Shown: positions 43,881 to 53,191 of the stretch, piece after piece
Layout: each line of letters starts with the position of its first letter
Position numbering within the stretch: position 1 is the stretch's first letter
NCBI GenBank assembly: GCA_016929415.1
Contig: JAFGIW010000158.1
Coordinates: 1 to 64,000, forward strand
Origin: Chitinispirillaceae bacterium
Lineage (GTDB): Bacteria; Fibrobacterota; Chitinivibrionia; Chitinivibrionales; Chitinispirillaceae
Length of the DNA: 64,000 nucleotides
Direction of reading: 5' to 3'
Notes under the pieces: generated by a model
The model's input: the letters and a program-made list of their open reading frames with translations, nothing else
Told to the model about the DNA's origin: nothing
Databases searched by the model: none
Position numbers and translations under genes: made by a program

Positions 43881-45080
43881 ATGTCCGTCTTCGAACCGGC
43901 AATGATGGGGAAGCTTTCGGTGAAAAACCGGATCGTCCGCTCCGCCACCTATGAGGGGCTCTGCGACCGCAACGGTATGCCGACTCCCGGATACGGCACT
44001 ATGTACCGCGCGCTTGCTGCGGGGGACTGCGGAACGATCATCACCGGTTTTGCGTATATCACCCGGCAGGGGAGGGCGATTCAACCTTTGCAAGCCGGAA
44101 TTGACAGCGATGATACAATCGATGCCTATAAGCGGGTAACCGATGATGTGCACAGTTACGGTTGCAGGATCATTATGCAGATCGCCCACACCGGCCGCCA
44201 GACGAGAAGCAGCCGGACCGGTTTGCCGGTGGTCGGCGTCTCTCGGGGAGCCTCCCGCTATTTCCGGGAACAGCCGCGGGTTCTTTCTAAAGAGGAAATA
44301 GGCGTTATCGCAGAGCAGTTTGTCGATGCCGCGGCGCGAGCGCAGCGGGCGGGATTCGACGGAGTGCAGCTGCATGCTGCGCACGGGTATCTGTTGCATC
44401 AGTTCCTCCTGCCCTCAATAAACAGGCGCCGCGACGAGTATGGCGTCGACCCTTCGACCGGAATGGCCGTGCGTTTTTTAGAGGAGATTATCGACGGCAT
44501 CCGGCGGCAATGCTCCAAAACGTTTGCGCTTCTTGTCAAGTTAAGCGGAGCGGTTGAGGGCGTCCCCTTTTCGCCCTTGAGGTTCGGCGGCCTGATCTCC
44601 TTTCTGGATTCGAAAAAAATCGACGGCATCGAGATAAGTTACGGCACCATGGGAAACGCGCTTAATATTTTCCGAGGAACCTCCATTCCACTGGATGACA
44701 TCCTTGATCACGACCCGGTTTACCGGTTGAACCATCGGCCGGCTCGATTTTTATGGAAGCTTTTTGCCGCACCGGTACTCGCCGCGAGGGTAAAACGGTT
44801 TCATCCGATGTATAATCTATCGTACGCGGAGATGGCTAAAAAACGGTATACGTCGATGCCGGTCATCAGCGTGGGAGGCTTCAGAAGCAGTGATGAACTG
44901 CACCGAGTCATCGAGTCGGGAAAGGTGGATTTCATAAGCATGTGCCGGCCGTTTATCGCCGAACCCGACATCGCAGGAAAAATGATGCACCGGACAACGT
45001 ACCGTTCATACTGTATCAATTGCAACCGGTGCGCCGTGACGACCGGGAGCGATCTTCCGACAGTGTGCCGGCGGCGATGA
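43881..45080 (+). CDS. NADH:flavin oxidoreductase (Old Yellow Enzyme family)
   Basis: A 399-residue FMN barrel enzyme that reduces activated C=C bonds. VFEPAMMGKLSVKNRIVRSA begins the barrel, and VQLHAAHGYLLHQFLLPSIN holds the substrate-binding HxxH pair; MQIAHTGRQTRSS is the typical histidine loop. The C-terminus ends soon after CINCNRC, a short remnant of the iron-sulfur motif of 2,4-dienoyl-CoA reductases, but the flavin/NADH domains that follow there are absent. The ATG at 43881 lies one base after the UbiA stop. Confidence 0.87.
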   Translation: MSVFEPAMMGKLSVKNRIVRSATYEGLCDRNGMPTPGYGTMYRALAAGDCGTIITGFAYITRQGRAIQPLQAGIDSDDTIDAYKRVTDDVHSYGCRIIMQIAHTGRQTRSSRTGLPVVGVSRGASRYFREQPRVLSKEEIGVIAEQFVDAAARAQRAGFDGVQLHAAHGYLLHQFLLPSINRRRDEYGVDPSTGMAVRFLEEIIDGIRRQCSKTFALLVKLSGAVEGVPFSPLRFGGLISFLDSKKIDGIEISYGTMGNALNIFRGTSIPLDDILDHDPVYRLNHRPARFLWKLFAAPVLAARVKRFHPMYNLSYAEMAKKRYTSMPVISVGGFRSSDELHRVIESGKVDFISMCRPFIAEPDIAGKMMHRTTYRSYCINCNRCAVTTGSDLPTVCRRR

Positions 45081-45104
45081 CGAATCACACGGGAGAGGAA
45101 CGCT

Positions 45105-45368
45105 ATGACACTTGAGGAACGGGTGATCGCGGTGATCCGCGAGAACAGCGAGGAACGGGGCGCGGTGACGCCGGCGTCGGATTTGCAGAATGACCTCGGC
45201 ATCGATTCGTTCGGCAGGATCATGATCGTGAACGGCATCGAGGACGCCTTTTCAATAACGGTTGACGAAAAGGACATCCCGGCGATCAGGACGGTTGCCG
45301 ACATCGTCACGATGCTTCGCAACAACTACGGGGTGGACGAAAAGGACGTATGCAATGGCTCGGTATGA
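45105..45368 (+). CDS. Acyl carrier protein
   Basis: An 87-residue acyl carrier protein. The phosphopantetheine site is Ser35 in DLGIDSFGRIMIV, and the four-helix acidic layout is clear. AGAGGAACG precedes the ATG. It is not next to fab genes but inside the operon with an oxoamine synthase and a ketosynthase, so it is probably a dedicated carrier. Its end overlaps the next start by 14 bases. Confidence 0.9.
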   Translation: MTLEERVIAVIRENSEERGAVTPASDLQNDLGIDSFGRIMIVNGIEDAFSITVDEKDIPAIRTVADIVTMLRNNYGVDEKDVCNGSV

Positions 45369-46527
45369 CATGCTCGACGACCTGTCAATCGACCTGAGCC
45401 TCGCCGGCGAACTCGGCTTCAACCCTTTCTATCCGCAAACCGAGGCGCGGTCGGCTGGAAAGGTGTTGATCGACGGAAACTGGTATATCGACCTGGCCTC
45501 CAACGACTATCTCGGCCTGGCGACCGATGGACGCTTGCGTGAGGTCTACGGCGATGCGATCGCGCGGTTCGGTGTTTCGCTCTGCGGCACCCCCATTGCC
45601 GCGGGAGGCAACACGACAACGGCGGAAATGGAGGAGCGCATCGCCGCATTTATGGGATGTGAGGCGGCAATGGCTTTTCCCTCCTGTTATCAGGCGAATA
45701 CGTCGCTGTTTTCGTCGATCCTTGCGAAGGACGATCTGGCGATCATCGACCACTTCGCCCATGCATCGCTCATCGAAGGGGTAAAGGCAAGCGGATGCCG
45801 CATCATGCCCTTTGTCCATAACAGCGGCGACCATCTGGAAAAGTTGCTCGGGAAACCACGCCCCTTTCGCCGCACCGTCGTGGTGACCGAATCGGTTTTT
45901 TCGACCGAAGGGAGCATCGCTCCGTTCGAACGCATCGCCGCGCTGTGCGACCGCTACGGCGCCCTGCCGGTGGTTGACGATTCACACGGTATCGGCGTCA
46001 TCGGAAGGAACGGTGCGGGGATTCTCGACCACAGCGGTATCGTCGACTATAACGGTATCTGTACCGCCTCCCTCGGAAAGGCGCTCGCCAACAGCGGCGG
46101 AATCATTGCCGCAAAGAAAAAGGTGATCGAAGGACTGAAATACCGTTGCCCCGGCATGATGTATTCGACGGCAATTCCGCCCGCGGTTGCCGGCGGTATC
46201 ACCCATGTCCTTGACCGGCTGGAAATCGATTTCGGACGGTTGCAGCAAAGGCTTCTGGAAAATCGCTTATTTCTTGCGGCCGCATGTGCAAGGAGCGGAC
46301 TCCGTCTGCAGGGCGGAGAAGCGCCGATCATATCCATTCTCTGCGGGACAACCCGTGAAACGATTCGGTTCGCCAAACGGCTTTTCGAGCGCGGCATCGT
46401 TGCCACGCCGTTTGTCGAGCCGTCGGTGCCCCCGAACCGGGGTGTGGTGCGCATGATTCCCGGGGCAGGTATAAGTGCCGATGATTGCCGCGGCGCAGCG
46501 GCCTCTATAGAAACGATCGCGTCATGA
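45355..46527 (+). CDS. Alpha-oxoamine synthase (AONS/serine palmitoyltransferase-like)
   Basis: A 390-residue PLP enzyme that condenses an amino acid with an acyl thioester and releases CO2. His136 (DHFAHASLIEG) stacks on PLP, Asp208/His211 (VVDDSHGIGVIG) bind it, and Lys242 (TASLGKALANSGG) forms the Schiff base. 8-Amino-7-oxononanoate, 2-amino-3-ketobutyrate and sphingoid-base synthases share these residues, so sequence alone does not settle the product. No other biotin genes are nearby; the preceding ACP and the lipid-kinase-like gene after it favour a long-chain amino ketone. ATG at 45355 overlaps the ACP gene. Confidence 0.87.
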   Translation: MARYDMLDDLSIDLSLAGELGFNPFYPQTEARSAGKVLIDGNWYIDLASNDYLGLATDGRLREVYGDAIARFGVSLCGTPIAAGGNTTTAEMEERIAAFMGCEAAMAFPSCYQANTSLFSSILAKDDLAIIDHFAHASLIEGVKASGCRIMPFVHNSGDHLEKLLGKPRPFRRTVVVTESVFSTEGSIAPFERIAALCDRYGALPVVDDSHGIGVIGRNGAGILDHSGIVDYNGICTASLGKALANSGGIIAAKKKVIEGLKYRCPGMMYSTAIPPAVAGGITHVLDRLEIDFGRLQQRLLENRLFLAAACARSGLRLQGGEAPIISILCGTTRETIRFAKRLFERGIVATPFVEPSVPPNRGVVRMIPGAGISADDCRGAAASIETIAS

Positions 46528-47522
46528 CAGGGAGCAATGATCGAAGGCTGTTTCTCGTCATGAACCCCGGTGCACGGGGCGGCGGGGGCCGCGCCATGTT
46601 CGAACAAATCAGACGCTGTTTCGACCGGCGGAATGTCGGCGTTGCGACAGGGCAGACCGATACGCTTGATGCGGCGACACTGCTTGCACGGCAGGCATGC
46701 ATCGACGGGTATGAAACAATTGTCGCAATCGGCGGCGACGGAACGATCAACCGGGTGCTCAATGGTTTCTTCGCCACCGACGGAAAACTCATTTCACAGG
46801 CGCGTCTCGGTGTTATCCATATCGGAACGAGTCCTGATTTCTGCAAGAGTTACGGCATTCCGATTGCAGTGGAAGCAGCGTGCGACATGGTGTGTGAGGG
46901 TTACGTACGCGAGGTTCCGGTGGGAATGATACGGTACACCGAGGGGGGCGGCGGTGCGGAGCGTGCTGATGATCCCGGAAGCGCCGTTCCCCGGGCGGTA
47001 TCGTTTTTCGCCTGTTGCGCCAATATCGGTCTGGGTGCGCACCTGGCGAGCCGCGCCAACAGCGGAATCAGAAAAATCTGCGGTGATGCGGCGGGGACGT
47101 TTCTGGCGCTGCTGCGGGTGCTTCTGACCTATCGGCCGGCAACCGTGACGATGAACGTTGACGGTAAGGAAACGACCATGACGCGGGTATACAACATCTC
47201 CATCGGTCGGACGTCCCATGTCGCTTCGGGCATCAAAATCGCACATGAGTTGACCGACGCGGACAACAGGCTGTACGCATTAACGGTTCAAAAACTCGGA
47301 CCGTTTACGTTTCCGGGGTGTCTGCGGGCATTGTATGCCGGCAGACCGATTCCGAAACGGGGTATTTTCAGTTTCGGATACGGACGTCTTTTCGACATCC
47401 GCGCCCGCGGCCGCCGGGTCGCCGTCGAGTTCGACGGCGACCCGGCGGGGAATCTTCCCTGCACGGTCACGACGGCGACGGATCGGTTGCCGCTTCTTTG
47501 CGGGGGCGCGCATGCTCACTGA
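46524..47522 (+). CDS. Diacylglycerol-kinase-like lipid kinase
   Basis: A 332-residue kinase of the DAGK catalytic family, which also includes sphingosine and ceramide kinases. FLVMNPGARGGGGRAMFEQI is the start, and GGDGTINRVLNGFF (70-83) is the nucleotide site. The beta-sandwich C-terminal domain follows (SIGRTSHVASGIKI, PAGNLPCTVTTATDRLPLL). It begins in an ATGA overlap with the oxoamine synthase, so both are translated together. Phosphorylation of a lipid alcohol made in this operon is the natural inference. Confidence 0.87.
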   Translation: MTGSNDRRLFLVMNPGARGGGGRAMFEQIRRCFDRRNVGVATGQTDTLDAATLLARQACIDGYETIVAIGGDGTINRVLNGFFATDGKLISQARLGVIHIGTSPDFCKSYGIPIAVEAACDMVCEGYVREVPVGMIRYTEGGGGAERADDPGSAVPRAVSFFACCANIGLGAHLASRANSGIRKICGDAAGTFLALLRVLLTYRPATVTMNVDGKETTMTRVYNISIGRTSHVASGIKIAHELTDADNRLYALTVQKLGPFTFPGCLRALYAGRPIPKRGIFSFGYGRLFDIRARGRRVAVEFDGDPAGNLPCTVTTATDRLPLLCGGAHAH

Positions 47523-48537
47523 ACGGGAGATGATCGATCTGATTTCACACGAAATTCCTTCCGGACCGGCCAGACTGAGCATGCCGTGGACGCACGATGC
47601 GGAGGTGTGCGCCTTCGGGGCCGGCAACCTGCTTTTCACCACCGACGAATTTTCGGCAGAAGACCATTTTCCCGCATCGAATCCCCGGTGCCTCGGATGG
47701 AACATCGCGGCGGGTGCGATCAGCGACATCATCGCAACCGGCGGGACGCCGCTTTATTATGCGCATGCACTGACGGTCGATGACGCATGGGACGGAAACT
47801 ATCTTATACGTTTCTGCAGGGGGGTGCGGGAAGTCTTGAAGCGCTATGGCGTGACCTTTATCGGCGGCGATGTCGGAAGGACCGACCGGTTCCGTTGCAC
47901 CGCATCGGTGATCGGTAAACCGTCGCAGCGGGTTCTCTGCAGAACCGGGAGCGCTCCCGGGGACCGGCTCTATGTCACCGGACGGATCGGCGCGGGAAAT
48001 TACAACGCGGCGCTTGACCTCTTCGGCGGGAGCGGGCGGCGCGCAGCAATCGTCGCGCACGGCGCGATGCGATTTTTATTGCTTGATAAATGCGCTCCGG
48101 TCGTCACGCGGTACGCAACCGCCTGTATCGACACGAGCGACGGGGTTTTCCTGGCCGCGGACACACTTGCCGATGTCAATAGTTCGGGATATCGTATCGA
48201 GAACCTTCCCTATAGTGCGCAGGGAATCGCCGCGGCACGTCTTCTCAAACTGCCGAAGCTGCTGCTCTTCCTCGGTGAGTGCGGGGAGTACGAGCTGCTC
48301 TTTTCGGTGCGGCCCGGCGACGAAGCGGCGATGCTGTCGGAGGTGCGAAAGCGGCGGTGCGCGGCGTACCGCATCGGCGAAGTAGTTGCCGCACAGGACG
48401 AAAGAACCGTTCATGACGGAGCGCGGCGGCTTGATCTGACCGGCCTGACGCTGCGGGGACGGGATTTTGCCGACACAAGAAAATACCTGGAGGCACTGGA
48501 ACAGTGGATACGGACGGAACGAAACGGGTCGTCATAA
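47512..48537 (+). CDS. ThiL/PurM-like (AIR synthase-related) protein
   Basis: A 341-residue member of the PurM/ThiL/HypE/SelD ATP-binding superfamily. AGAISDIIATGGTPLYYAHA and VTFIGGDVGRTDRFRCTASVIG match the N-terminal glycine-rich metal/ATP region; CIDTSDGVFLAADTLA and FLGECGEYELLFSVRPGDE match the C-terminal half of thiamine-phosphate kinase. No thiamine genes are near. The place in a lipid-type operon suggests phosphorylation or ATP-activation of a pathway intermediate. ATG at 47512 overlaps the kinase gene by 11 bases. Confidence 0.78.
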   Translation: MLTEREMIDLISHEIPSGPARLSMPWTHDAEVCAFGAGNLLFTTDEFSAEDHFPASNPRCLGWNIAAGAISDIIATGGTPLYYAHALTVDDAWDGNYLIRFCRGVREVLKRYGVTFIGGDVGRTDRFRCTASVIGKPSQRVLCRTGSAPGDRLYVTGRIGAGNYNAALDLFGGSGRRAAIVAHGAMRFLLLDKCAPVVTRYATACIDTSDGVFLAADTLADVNSSGYRIENLPYSAQGIAAARLLKLPKLLLFLGECGEYELLFSVRPGDEAAMLSEVRKRRCAAYRIGEVVAAQDERTVHDGARRLDLTGLTLRGRDFADTRKYLEALEQWIRTERNGSS

Positions 48538-49793
48538 CCGGTATCGGTCCGGTGACGTCAATCGGGACCGGCAAAAAACAATTCTGGGAAGGGATGCTTG
48601 CCGGTCGCAACCCGGCGCGGAAGCTCCCGGCCTCCTACCGAAAGAAGTATATCCCGAAAACGGAATTCTATGTGCCGCTTCCCGAAATCGCTCTCCGTGA
48701 TTCCGGTCTGGCCGGCAGATACGACCGCATCATGCAGCATGAAACCCGTTTCGCGCTTGTCGGAACACGTCTGGCCCTTGAAGACGCCGGTTATCGTTTG
48801 AAGACGGAGGGCGATACCATCGTCGCCGAAAACTTTACCGATGCATGCACGATCCTCGGCATCGGCATCGCCGGACTTGAGAACGCCTTTCAGTCCTACG
48901 AAGCGCATGCCGGGACGGCGGTTGCCGGCGGCGACGGGCGGCATCCGGCGTCACGCTATCAGCGCATGATCATACCGATGCTGATGCCCAATGCCGCGGC
49001 CGCGTGGGTAACGATCTTTTTTGGATTGACCGGCGGCAGTTTCACGATAAACGCGTCATGCGCTTCGGGAACCGCGGCGATCGGGGCGGCCTTCCAGCGC
49101 ATCGCCCGCGGAGTGAATCAGTGTGCGGTATGCGGCGGCGTCGAGGCGCTTTCGGAGCGTTCGGGAGCGATCCTGCGCGGATTCGACATGCTCGGCGTGC
49201 TGACCCGCGCGCAGGACGGCGCGCCGCAACCCTTTTCCGCGGGCCGCAGCGGCTTTCTTTTTGCCGAGGGCGGCGGGTGCATCCTCATTCTCGAGGAGCT
49301 TACCCATGCTCTCAGGCGCAATGCACGCATCTATGCCGAAATAATCGACTATGCGGACACAAGCGACGCGTTCAACATCGTTCGGTGCGATCCCCGGGGA
49401 AACGGGATCGTTCGGCTGCTGCAACGGCTCTCAGCAGGGCGGACAATCGATTATCTCAATACCCACGGCACCGGAACGGAACTCAACGATGCGACTGAAC
49501 GGGATGCCGTCCGCGCCGTTTTCGGAACCAGGGATTGTCAGCCGCTCCTCAATGCGACCAAAGGGCTCATCGGGCATACGCTCGGCGCAAGCGGCGCAAT
49601 CGAGGCGGCGGTCTGCGCTCTCTCGATCCATCACGGTATGATTCACGGCAACCGATGCGACGAACCGTTTCCCGAACTCAACCTGCAGCGGAAAAGCCGG
49701 AAGGCCGCCATCGATTGCGCGGCATCCGTCTCATTCGGTTTCGGCGGCCACAATTGCGGACTGGCATTTGGAAAGTTCACCGACCGGCAATGA
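48504..49793 (+). CDS. Beta-ketoacyl-ACP synthase (KAS II-type)
   Basis: A 429-residue thiolase-fold condensing enzyme. The catalytic set is intact: Cys186 (NASCASGTAAIG), His321 (NTHGTGTELND), Lys353 and His358 (KGLIGHTLGASG). The start is GTG at 48504, inside the end of the previous gene, with GGAGG ten bases upstream. The family extends acyl-ACP by two carbons or joins acyl chains. Together with the dedicated ACP it may build or condense the chain fed to the oxoamine synthase. Confidence 0.88.
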   Translation: MDTDGTKRVVITGIGPVTSIGTGKKQFWEGMLAGRNPARKLPASYRKKYIPKTEFYVPLPEIALRDSGLAGRYDRIMQHETRFALVGTRLALEDAGYRLKTEGDTIVAENFTDACTILGIGIAGLENAFQSYEAHAGTAVAGGDGRHPASRYQRMIIPMLMPNAAAAWVTIFFGLTGGSFTINASCASGTAAIGAAFQRIARGVNQCAVCGGVEALSERSGAILRGFDMLGVLTRAQDGAPQPFSAGRSGFLFAEGGGCILILEELTHALRRNARIYAEIIDYADTSDAFNIVRCDPRGNGIVRLLQRLSAGRTIDYLNTHGTGTELNDATERDAVRAVFGTRDCQPLLNATKGLIGHTLGASGAIEAAVCALSIHHGMIHGNRCDEPFPELNLQRKSRKAAIDCAASVSFGFGGHNCGLAFGKFTDRQ

Positions 49794-50824
49794 AGCAACG
49801 CATTTTCATCACCGGCGGCAGCGGCTTTACCGGATCGCATATCGTCCGTGAACTGGTGGCGAGCGGCATGGAAGTCGCCTGCCTGGTCCGGGAGAGAAGT
49901 TCCAGCGGGAACCTCGACGGTTTGCCGTTGACCGTTGTCCGCGGCGATATCACCGACGGGTGGCGGCTTGAGGCAATGCTCGCCGGATATCATGCCGTGG
50001 TTCACAACGCCGCATTGGTCAATGACTGGAGCGGCCGGGAGGAATTTTTCCGCGTCAATGTTGAAGGAACGATGGCAATAATGGATGCCTGCCGCATTGC
50101 CCGCATTCCGCAGGTGGTCATGACCGGCACCATCTCCTCCTACGGGGAAGCGCACTGCCTTAAGGTCAAGGACGAGACGTGGCGCGACCATTCGCATCAT
50201 CCGTATCTTTTCGACCGGTGGTTCCCCTGCAGGATGAACCACTACCGCGATACGAAAGCGCAGGCAACGCGTATGGCGGCGGTATTCGCCCGGGAGCATC
50301 GAATGAACCTGACCATCCTCGAACCTGCATTTGTCTATGGGGAGCGGGAGTTCTCGACCGGTTTCTACGAATACGTGAAATCGGCCAGACAGGGTATACC
50401 CGCCGCACCCGGTTCGCGCCGCAACCGCTTTCCGGTTATTTACGCCGGTGATCTGGCCAGGGCGTACCGTGCCGCACTGCGGAAAAAACTGCCCGGTGTT
50501 CACCGGATCATCGTCGCCAATCCGTCAAACGAACGGATGGACCGGATACTTGCGCTCTACTGCCGCTGCGCCGGGGTGAGAAAACCCGTTCGTCTGCCGA
50601 AATGGACCGTCTACCTTCCGGCGACAGCGCTCGAGCTTCTTTACACGCTGCTTCGATGCAGGCATCCGCCCGTCATCACCCGCGGCAGAGTCGATATGTT
50701 TATCGATAATGTTGAATTTTCGGCTGAAAAAGCAAAACGGCTGCTCGGTTTTGTCGCAACGACCCCTCTGGAAGAGGGCATCCGACGGACCGTCGAATGG
50801 TATAAAGAAAACGGTTTCCTGTAA
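49790..50824 (+). CDS. Extended SDR: NAD-dependent epimerase/dehydratase
   Basis: A 344-residue Rossmann-fold oxidoreductase. IFITGGSGFTGSHIV is the nucleotide site (GxxGxxG, 9-15), NAALVNDWSGREEFF and FFRVNVEGTMAIMDAC are typical, and NHYRDTKAQA gives the catalytic Tyr-x3-Lys. It resembles 3-beta-hydroxysteroid-dehydrogenase-like SDRs, the broad group that also holds bacterial ceramide-pathway reductases. It could reduce the ketone from the oxoamine synthase; this is inference. ATGA overlap with the ketosynthase gene. Confidence 0.85.
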   Translation: MKQRIFITGGSGFTGSHIVRELVASGMEVACLVRERSSSGNLDGLPLTVVRGDITDGWRLEAMLAGYHAVVHNAALVNDWSGREEFFRVNVEGTMAIMDACRIARIPQVVMTGTISSYGEAHCLKVKDETWRDHSHHPYLFDRWFPCRMNHYRDTKAQATRMAAVFAREHRMNLTILEPAFVYGEREFSTGFYEYVKSARQGIPAAPGSRRNRFPVIYAGDLARAYRAALRKKLPGVHRIIVANPSNERMDRILALYCRCAGVRKPVRLPKWTVYLPATALELLYTLLRCRHPPVITRGRVDMFIDNVEFSAEKAKRLLGFVATTPLEEGIRRTVEWYKENGFL

Positions 50825-50836
50825 AAAGAGGTATTT

Positions 50837-52159
50837 ATGGTACGCAACATTTACGGTTTTCGAAGGCGCCTGTTCAATCTGTACATTCGGATCGTTGTGT
50901 TTCTCTATATTTCGTCGATAACCATACGGGGAAAAATCGCGCTGCGCAATTACCGCCGGGTGCTCGGAAGGCTGGAATATTTTCTGCGGCGCATGCGGGA
51001 GAACAAATTCGTATCGATTGACGGAAGAGTCAGGATCGGGCTTTATATCCCGGGAGTGCCGTCAAACGCTTTCAAAGCCGCATGCGACAAATTCACGGTA
51101 TTCAATGACAAGCTGCCCTGCACCACGGTGCTCGTATCGGTCACCTCGGCCTGCGTCTTCAAATGCCCACACTGCTATCAGAAACACGACCGCGGGAAAG
51201 ACGTCGAGATCGGGAAACTTGTAGAAACCGTCAAGGCCATGCGGCGTCACGGGGTCGCATTCTTCAATATCGAGGGGGGCGAGCCGTTTCTGGCGTATGA
51301 CCGGCTGCGCGCAGTATGCGAAGCGATCGGCGACCTCTCGGAAATATGGGTCAACTCCACCGGTTTCGGCATGAGCATTGAAAAACTCCGGGAATTGAAA
51401 CGGCGCGGTGTAACGGCGATCATGTTTCCCCTGCATCACGGCACCCCGGAGGCGATGAACCGTTTCATGGATTCCGACAAGGCGTGGGACGCCATCCACC
51501 GAGGTATTGCCATGTGTCATGAAACAGGCATGCCCGCGGCGCTGAATATGTGCCTTTCGCGCGATCAGTTTTTTAACGGGGAATTCGAGGCATGCATGGA
51601 AGAGGCGAAGCGCCTGCAGGCGGCGATCATCCAGATTATTAAACCCAAACCGGCGGGCGGATGGCTTGACGGGGGTGCGCCGGACTTTTCCGATGAAGAC
51701 CTGCGCCAGGTGCGGCAAAAGGTGCTCATGTACAATCATGATCCGCGACATCGCGACTATCCGGCCATATCGGCCCAGATCATGGAGGAGGATGCCGCGC
51801 TTTTCGGCTGCACCTGCGGCGGCACCGACCGTTACTACCTGAACGCAAAAGGGGACGTACAGCCGTGCGAATTCCTCAATATCTCATTCGGTAATATCAA
51901 CGAAGAACCCTTCGACGTCATCTATTGCCGGATGCGCGAGGCATTCAGGGTCCCCCGCACCGCCTGGCTTTGTGAAAAATATGCCGGATCGATCGCCGCA
52001 ACGTACCGCGACCGCGGGCTTGACGCTCTGCCGCTTACGAAGGAACTGTCGGAACAGCTTTCCGCAGGATGGGATCGGGGTGCACCCACCCCGTTATATG
52101 CCGTATTGGAAGGGAGAAAAACCGATCTCCGCGATCGGCGGACTGTTAATGGGAAGTGA
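50837..52159 (+). CDS. Membrane-anchored radical SAM protein with SPASM-like C-terminus
   Basis: A 440-residue radical SAM enzyme. The cluster motif is CVFKCPHC (Cys106, 110, 113). The C-terminal part has a SPASM-like set (FGCTCGGTDRYYLNAKGD, VQPCEFLN) for extra iron-sulfur clusters. A hydrophobic segment near the N-terminus (LFNLYIRIVVFLYISSI) could anchor it to the membrane. AAAGAGG precedes the ATG, 12 bases after the SDR. No precursor peptide gene is adjacent, so the substrate is more likely a small molecule or lipid than a peptide. Confidence 0.87.
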   Translation: MVRNIYGFRRRLFNLYIRIVVFLYISSITIRGKIALRNYRRVLGRLEYFLRRMRENKFVSIDGRVRIGLYIPGVPSNAFKAACDKFTVFNDKLPCTTVLVSVTSACVFKCPHCYQKHDRGKDVEIGKLVETVKAMRRHGVAFFNIEGGEPFLAYDRLRAVCEAIGDLSEIWVNSTGFGMSIEKLRELKRRGVTAIMFPLHHGTPEAMNRFMDSDKAWDAIHRGIAMCHETGMPAALNMCLSRDQFFNGEFEACMEEAKRLQAAIIQIIKPKPAGGWLDGGAPDFSDEDLRQVRQKVLMYNHDPRHRDYPAISAQIMEEDAALFGCTCGGTDRYYLNAKGDVQPCEFLNISFGNINEEPFDVIYCRMREAFRVPRTAWLCEKYAGSIAATYRDRGLDALPLTKELSEQLSAGWDRGAPTPLYAVLEGRKTDLRDRRTVNGK

Positions 52160-52186
52160 CGGGATTATCCTCAACCGGACGACCGT

Positions 52187-52855
52187 ATGAATAACGAAGA
52201 TCTGAAAAAACTGTACGCCTCACTGCAGACTGTTCCTGCGATCATCGGCCGCAGGAACTTCACCGATGCAGCCGTTATCGTTCCGCTTCTCGAAACCGGG
52301 GATGAATATCATCTCCTGTTTGAAAAACGGTCGCCGGACATCCCGCAGGGTTCCGAAATCTGCTTCCCCGGCGGAGAATTCGACGCCGCGAAAGACCGCT
52401 CCCTGCGCGATACCGCCCTGCGGGAGACGGCCGAGGAGCTTGGCATCGACCGGCGCCGTATCGAGGTTATCGGGGCGCTCGGAACGGTCCTTGCAATCCG
52501 CGGGATTGCCGTCGACTGCTTTCCCGCACTTATGCGGATTGGATCGCTTGACGAACTTTCCATTGACCGCGCCGAAGTGGAACGAGTGTTCACCCTGCCG
52601 GTATCGTGGTTCGGCACACACCCGCCGCGGCGCTACCCGCTTCGGGTGGAGATGCGGCCGCGGCTTGTCAATAAGGACGGCGGCATCACCACCCTCTTCC
52701 CCGCCCGGGAGCTCGGCCTGCCGGAGAAGTATCGGCGGTCGTGGCATGGAAAAGACCGGACGGTGCCGGTGTATCGGACGGAACAAGGACCGGTGTGGGG
52801 GATGACGGCGGAGATCGTGGAGGAACTGGTGCGGCGGTGGCGGGATAGGGCGTAA
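52187..52855 (+). CDS. Nudix hydrolase (CoA diphosphatase-like)
   Basis: A 222-residue Nudix protein. The Nudix box GGEFDAAKDRSLRD followed by RETAEELGI is intact, and LFEKRSPDIPQGSEICFPGG just before it is the UPF0035 signature of CoA diphosphatases. It would split CoA or a CoA-like diphosphate into phosphopantetheine and a nucleotide. It follows the radical SAM gene by 27 bases and probably ends the operon, with a terminator-like hairpin about 100 bases later. Confidence 0.85.
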   Translation: MNNEDLKKLYASLQTVPAIIGRRNFTDAAVIVPLLETGDEYHLLFEKRSPDIPQGSEICFPGGEFDAAKDRSLRDTALRETAEELGIDRRRIEVIGALGTVLAIRGIAVDCFPALMRIGSLDELSIDRAEVERVFTLPVSWFGTHPPRRYPLRVEMRPRLVNKDGGITTLFPARELGLPEKYRRSWHGKDRTVPVYRTEQGPVWGMTAEIVEELVRRWRDRA

Positions 52856-52953
52856 GTCCGCATGCCGCCCTAAACGTGCCGGGTATTCTTCTTTTGAGTC
52901 CCCCGTGCAGGGGGGGACGCGGATAGAGGGAGCGGCCGGGGGTGCTGATGTAA

Positions 52954-52987
52954 AGAGGAAAAGGAAGAACTCATTTCCTCTTTTCTT
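52954..52987 (+). terminator. Terminator-like hairpin after the Nudix gene
   Basis: AGAGGAAA (52954-52961) and TTTCCTCT (52974-52981) form a perfect 8-bp stem with a 12-base loop, followed by TTTCTT. It lies 100 bases after the last gene of the operon. Confidence 0.5.
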
Positions 52988-53169
52988 CGCCACGGAGACG
53001 GGGAAGGATGCAAATGAGAACGATTTTATCTCTTTACAGCATACGCATCTTTCGCGGCCCCAGTAAGTTCCGGAATTCCTGGGTCGGCGTATCTGTCAAT
53101 TCCCACAAAACGCGCAATCAACATCTGCTGTCTCCATCAATCGGCACACAAATTGAAACCAACTCCTCG

Positions 53170-53191
53170 TTAGCACCATGATTGGTGCTAA
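53170..53191. repeat. 8-bp inverted repeat
   Basis: TTAGCACC, spacer ATGATT, GGTGCTAA, followed by TTTT on the plus strand. It resembles a protein-binding palindrome or a short terminator. No gene starts within 900 bases. Confidence 0.45.

Noticed and set aside
45355-46527. Biotin-pathway bioF
   Set aside because: Active-site residues do not discriminate, but no bioA, bioB or bioD is near and the gene is coupled to an ACP and lipid-type enzymes; left as alpha-oxoamine synthase.
53170-53191. CIRCE heat-shock operator
   Set aside because: The arms begin like TTAGCAC/GTGCTAA but arm sequence and spacing differ from TTAGCACTC-N9-GAGTGCTAA, and no chaperone gene is near.
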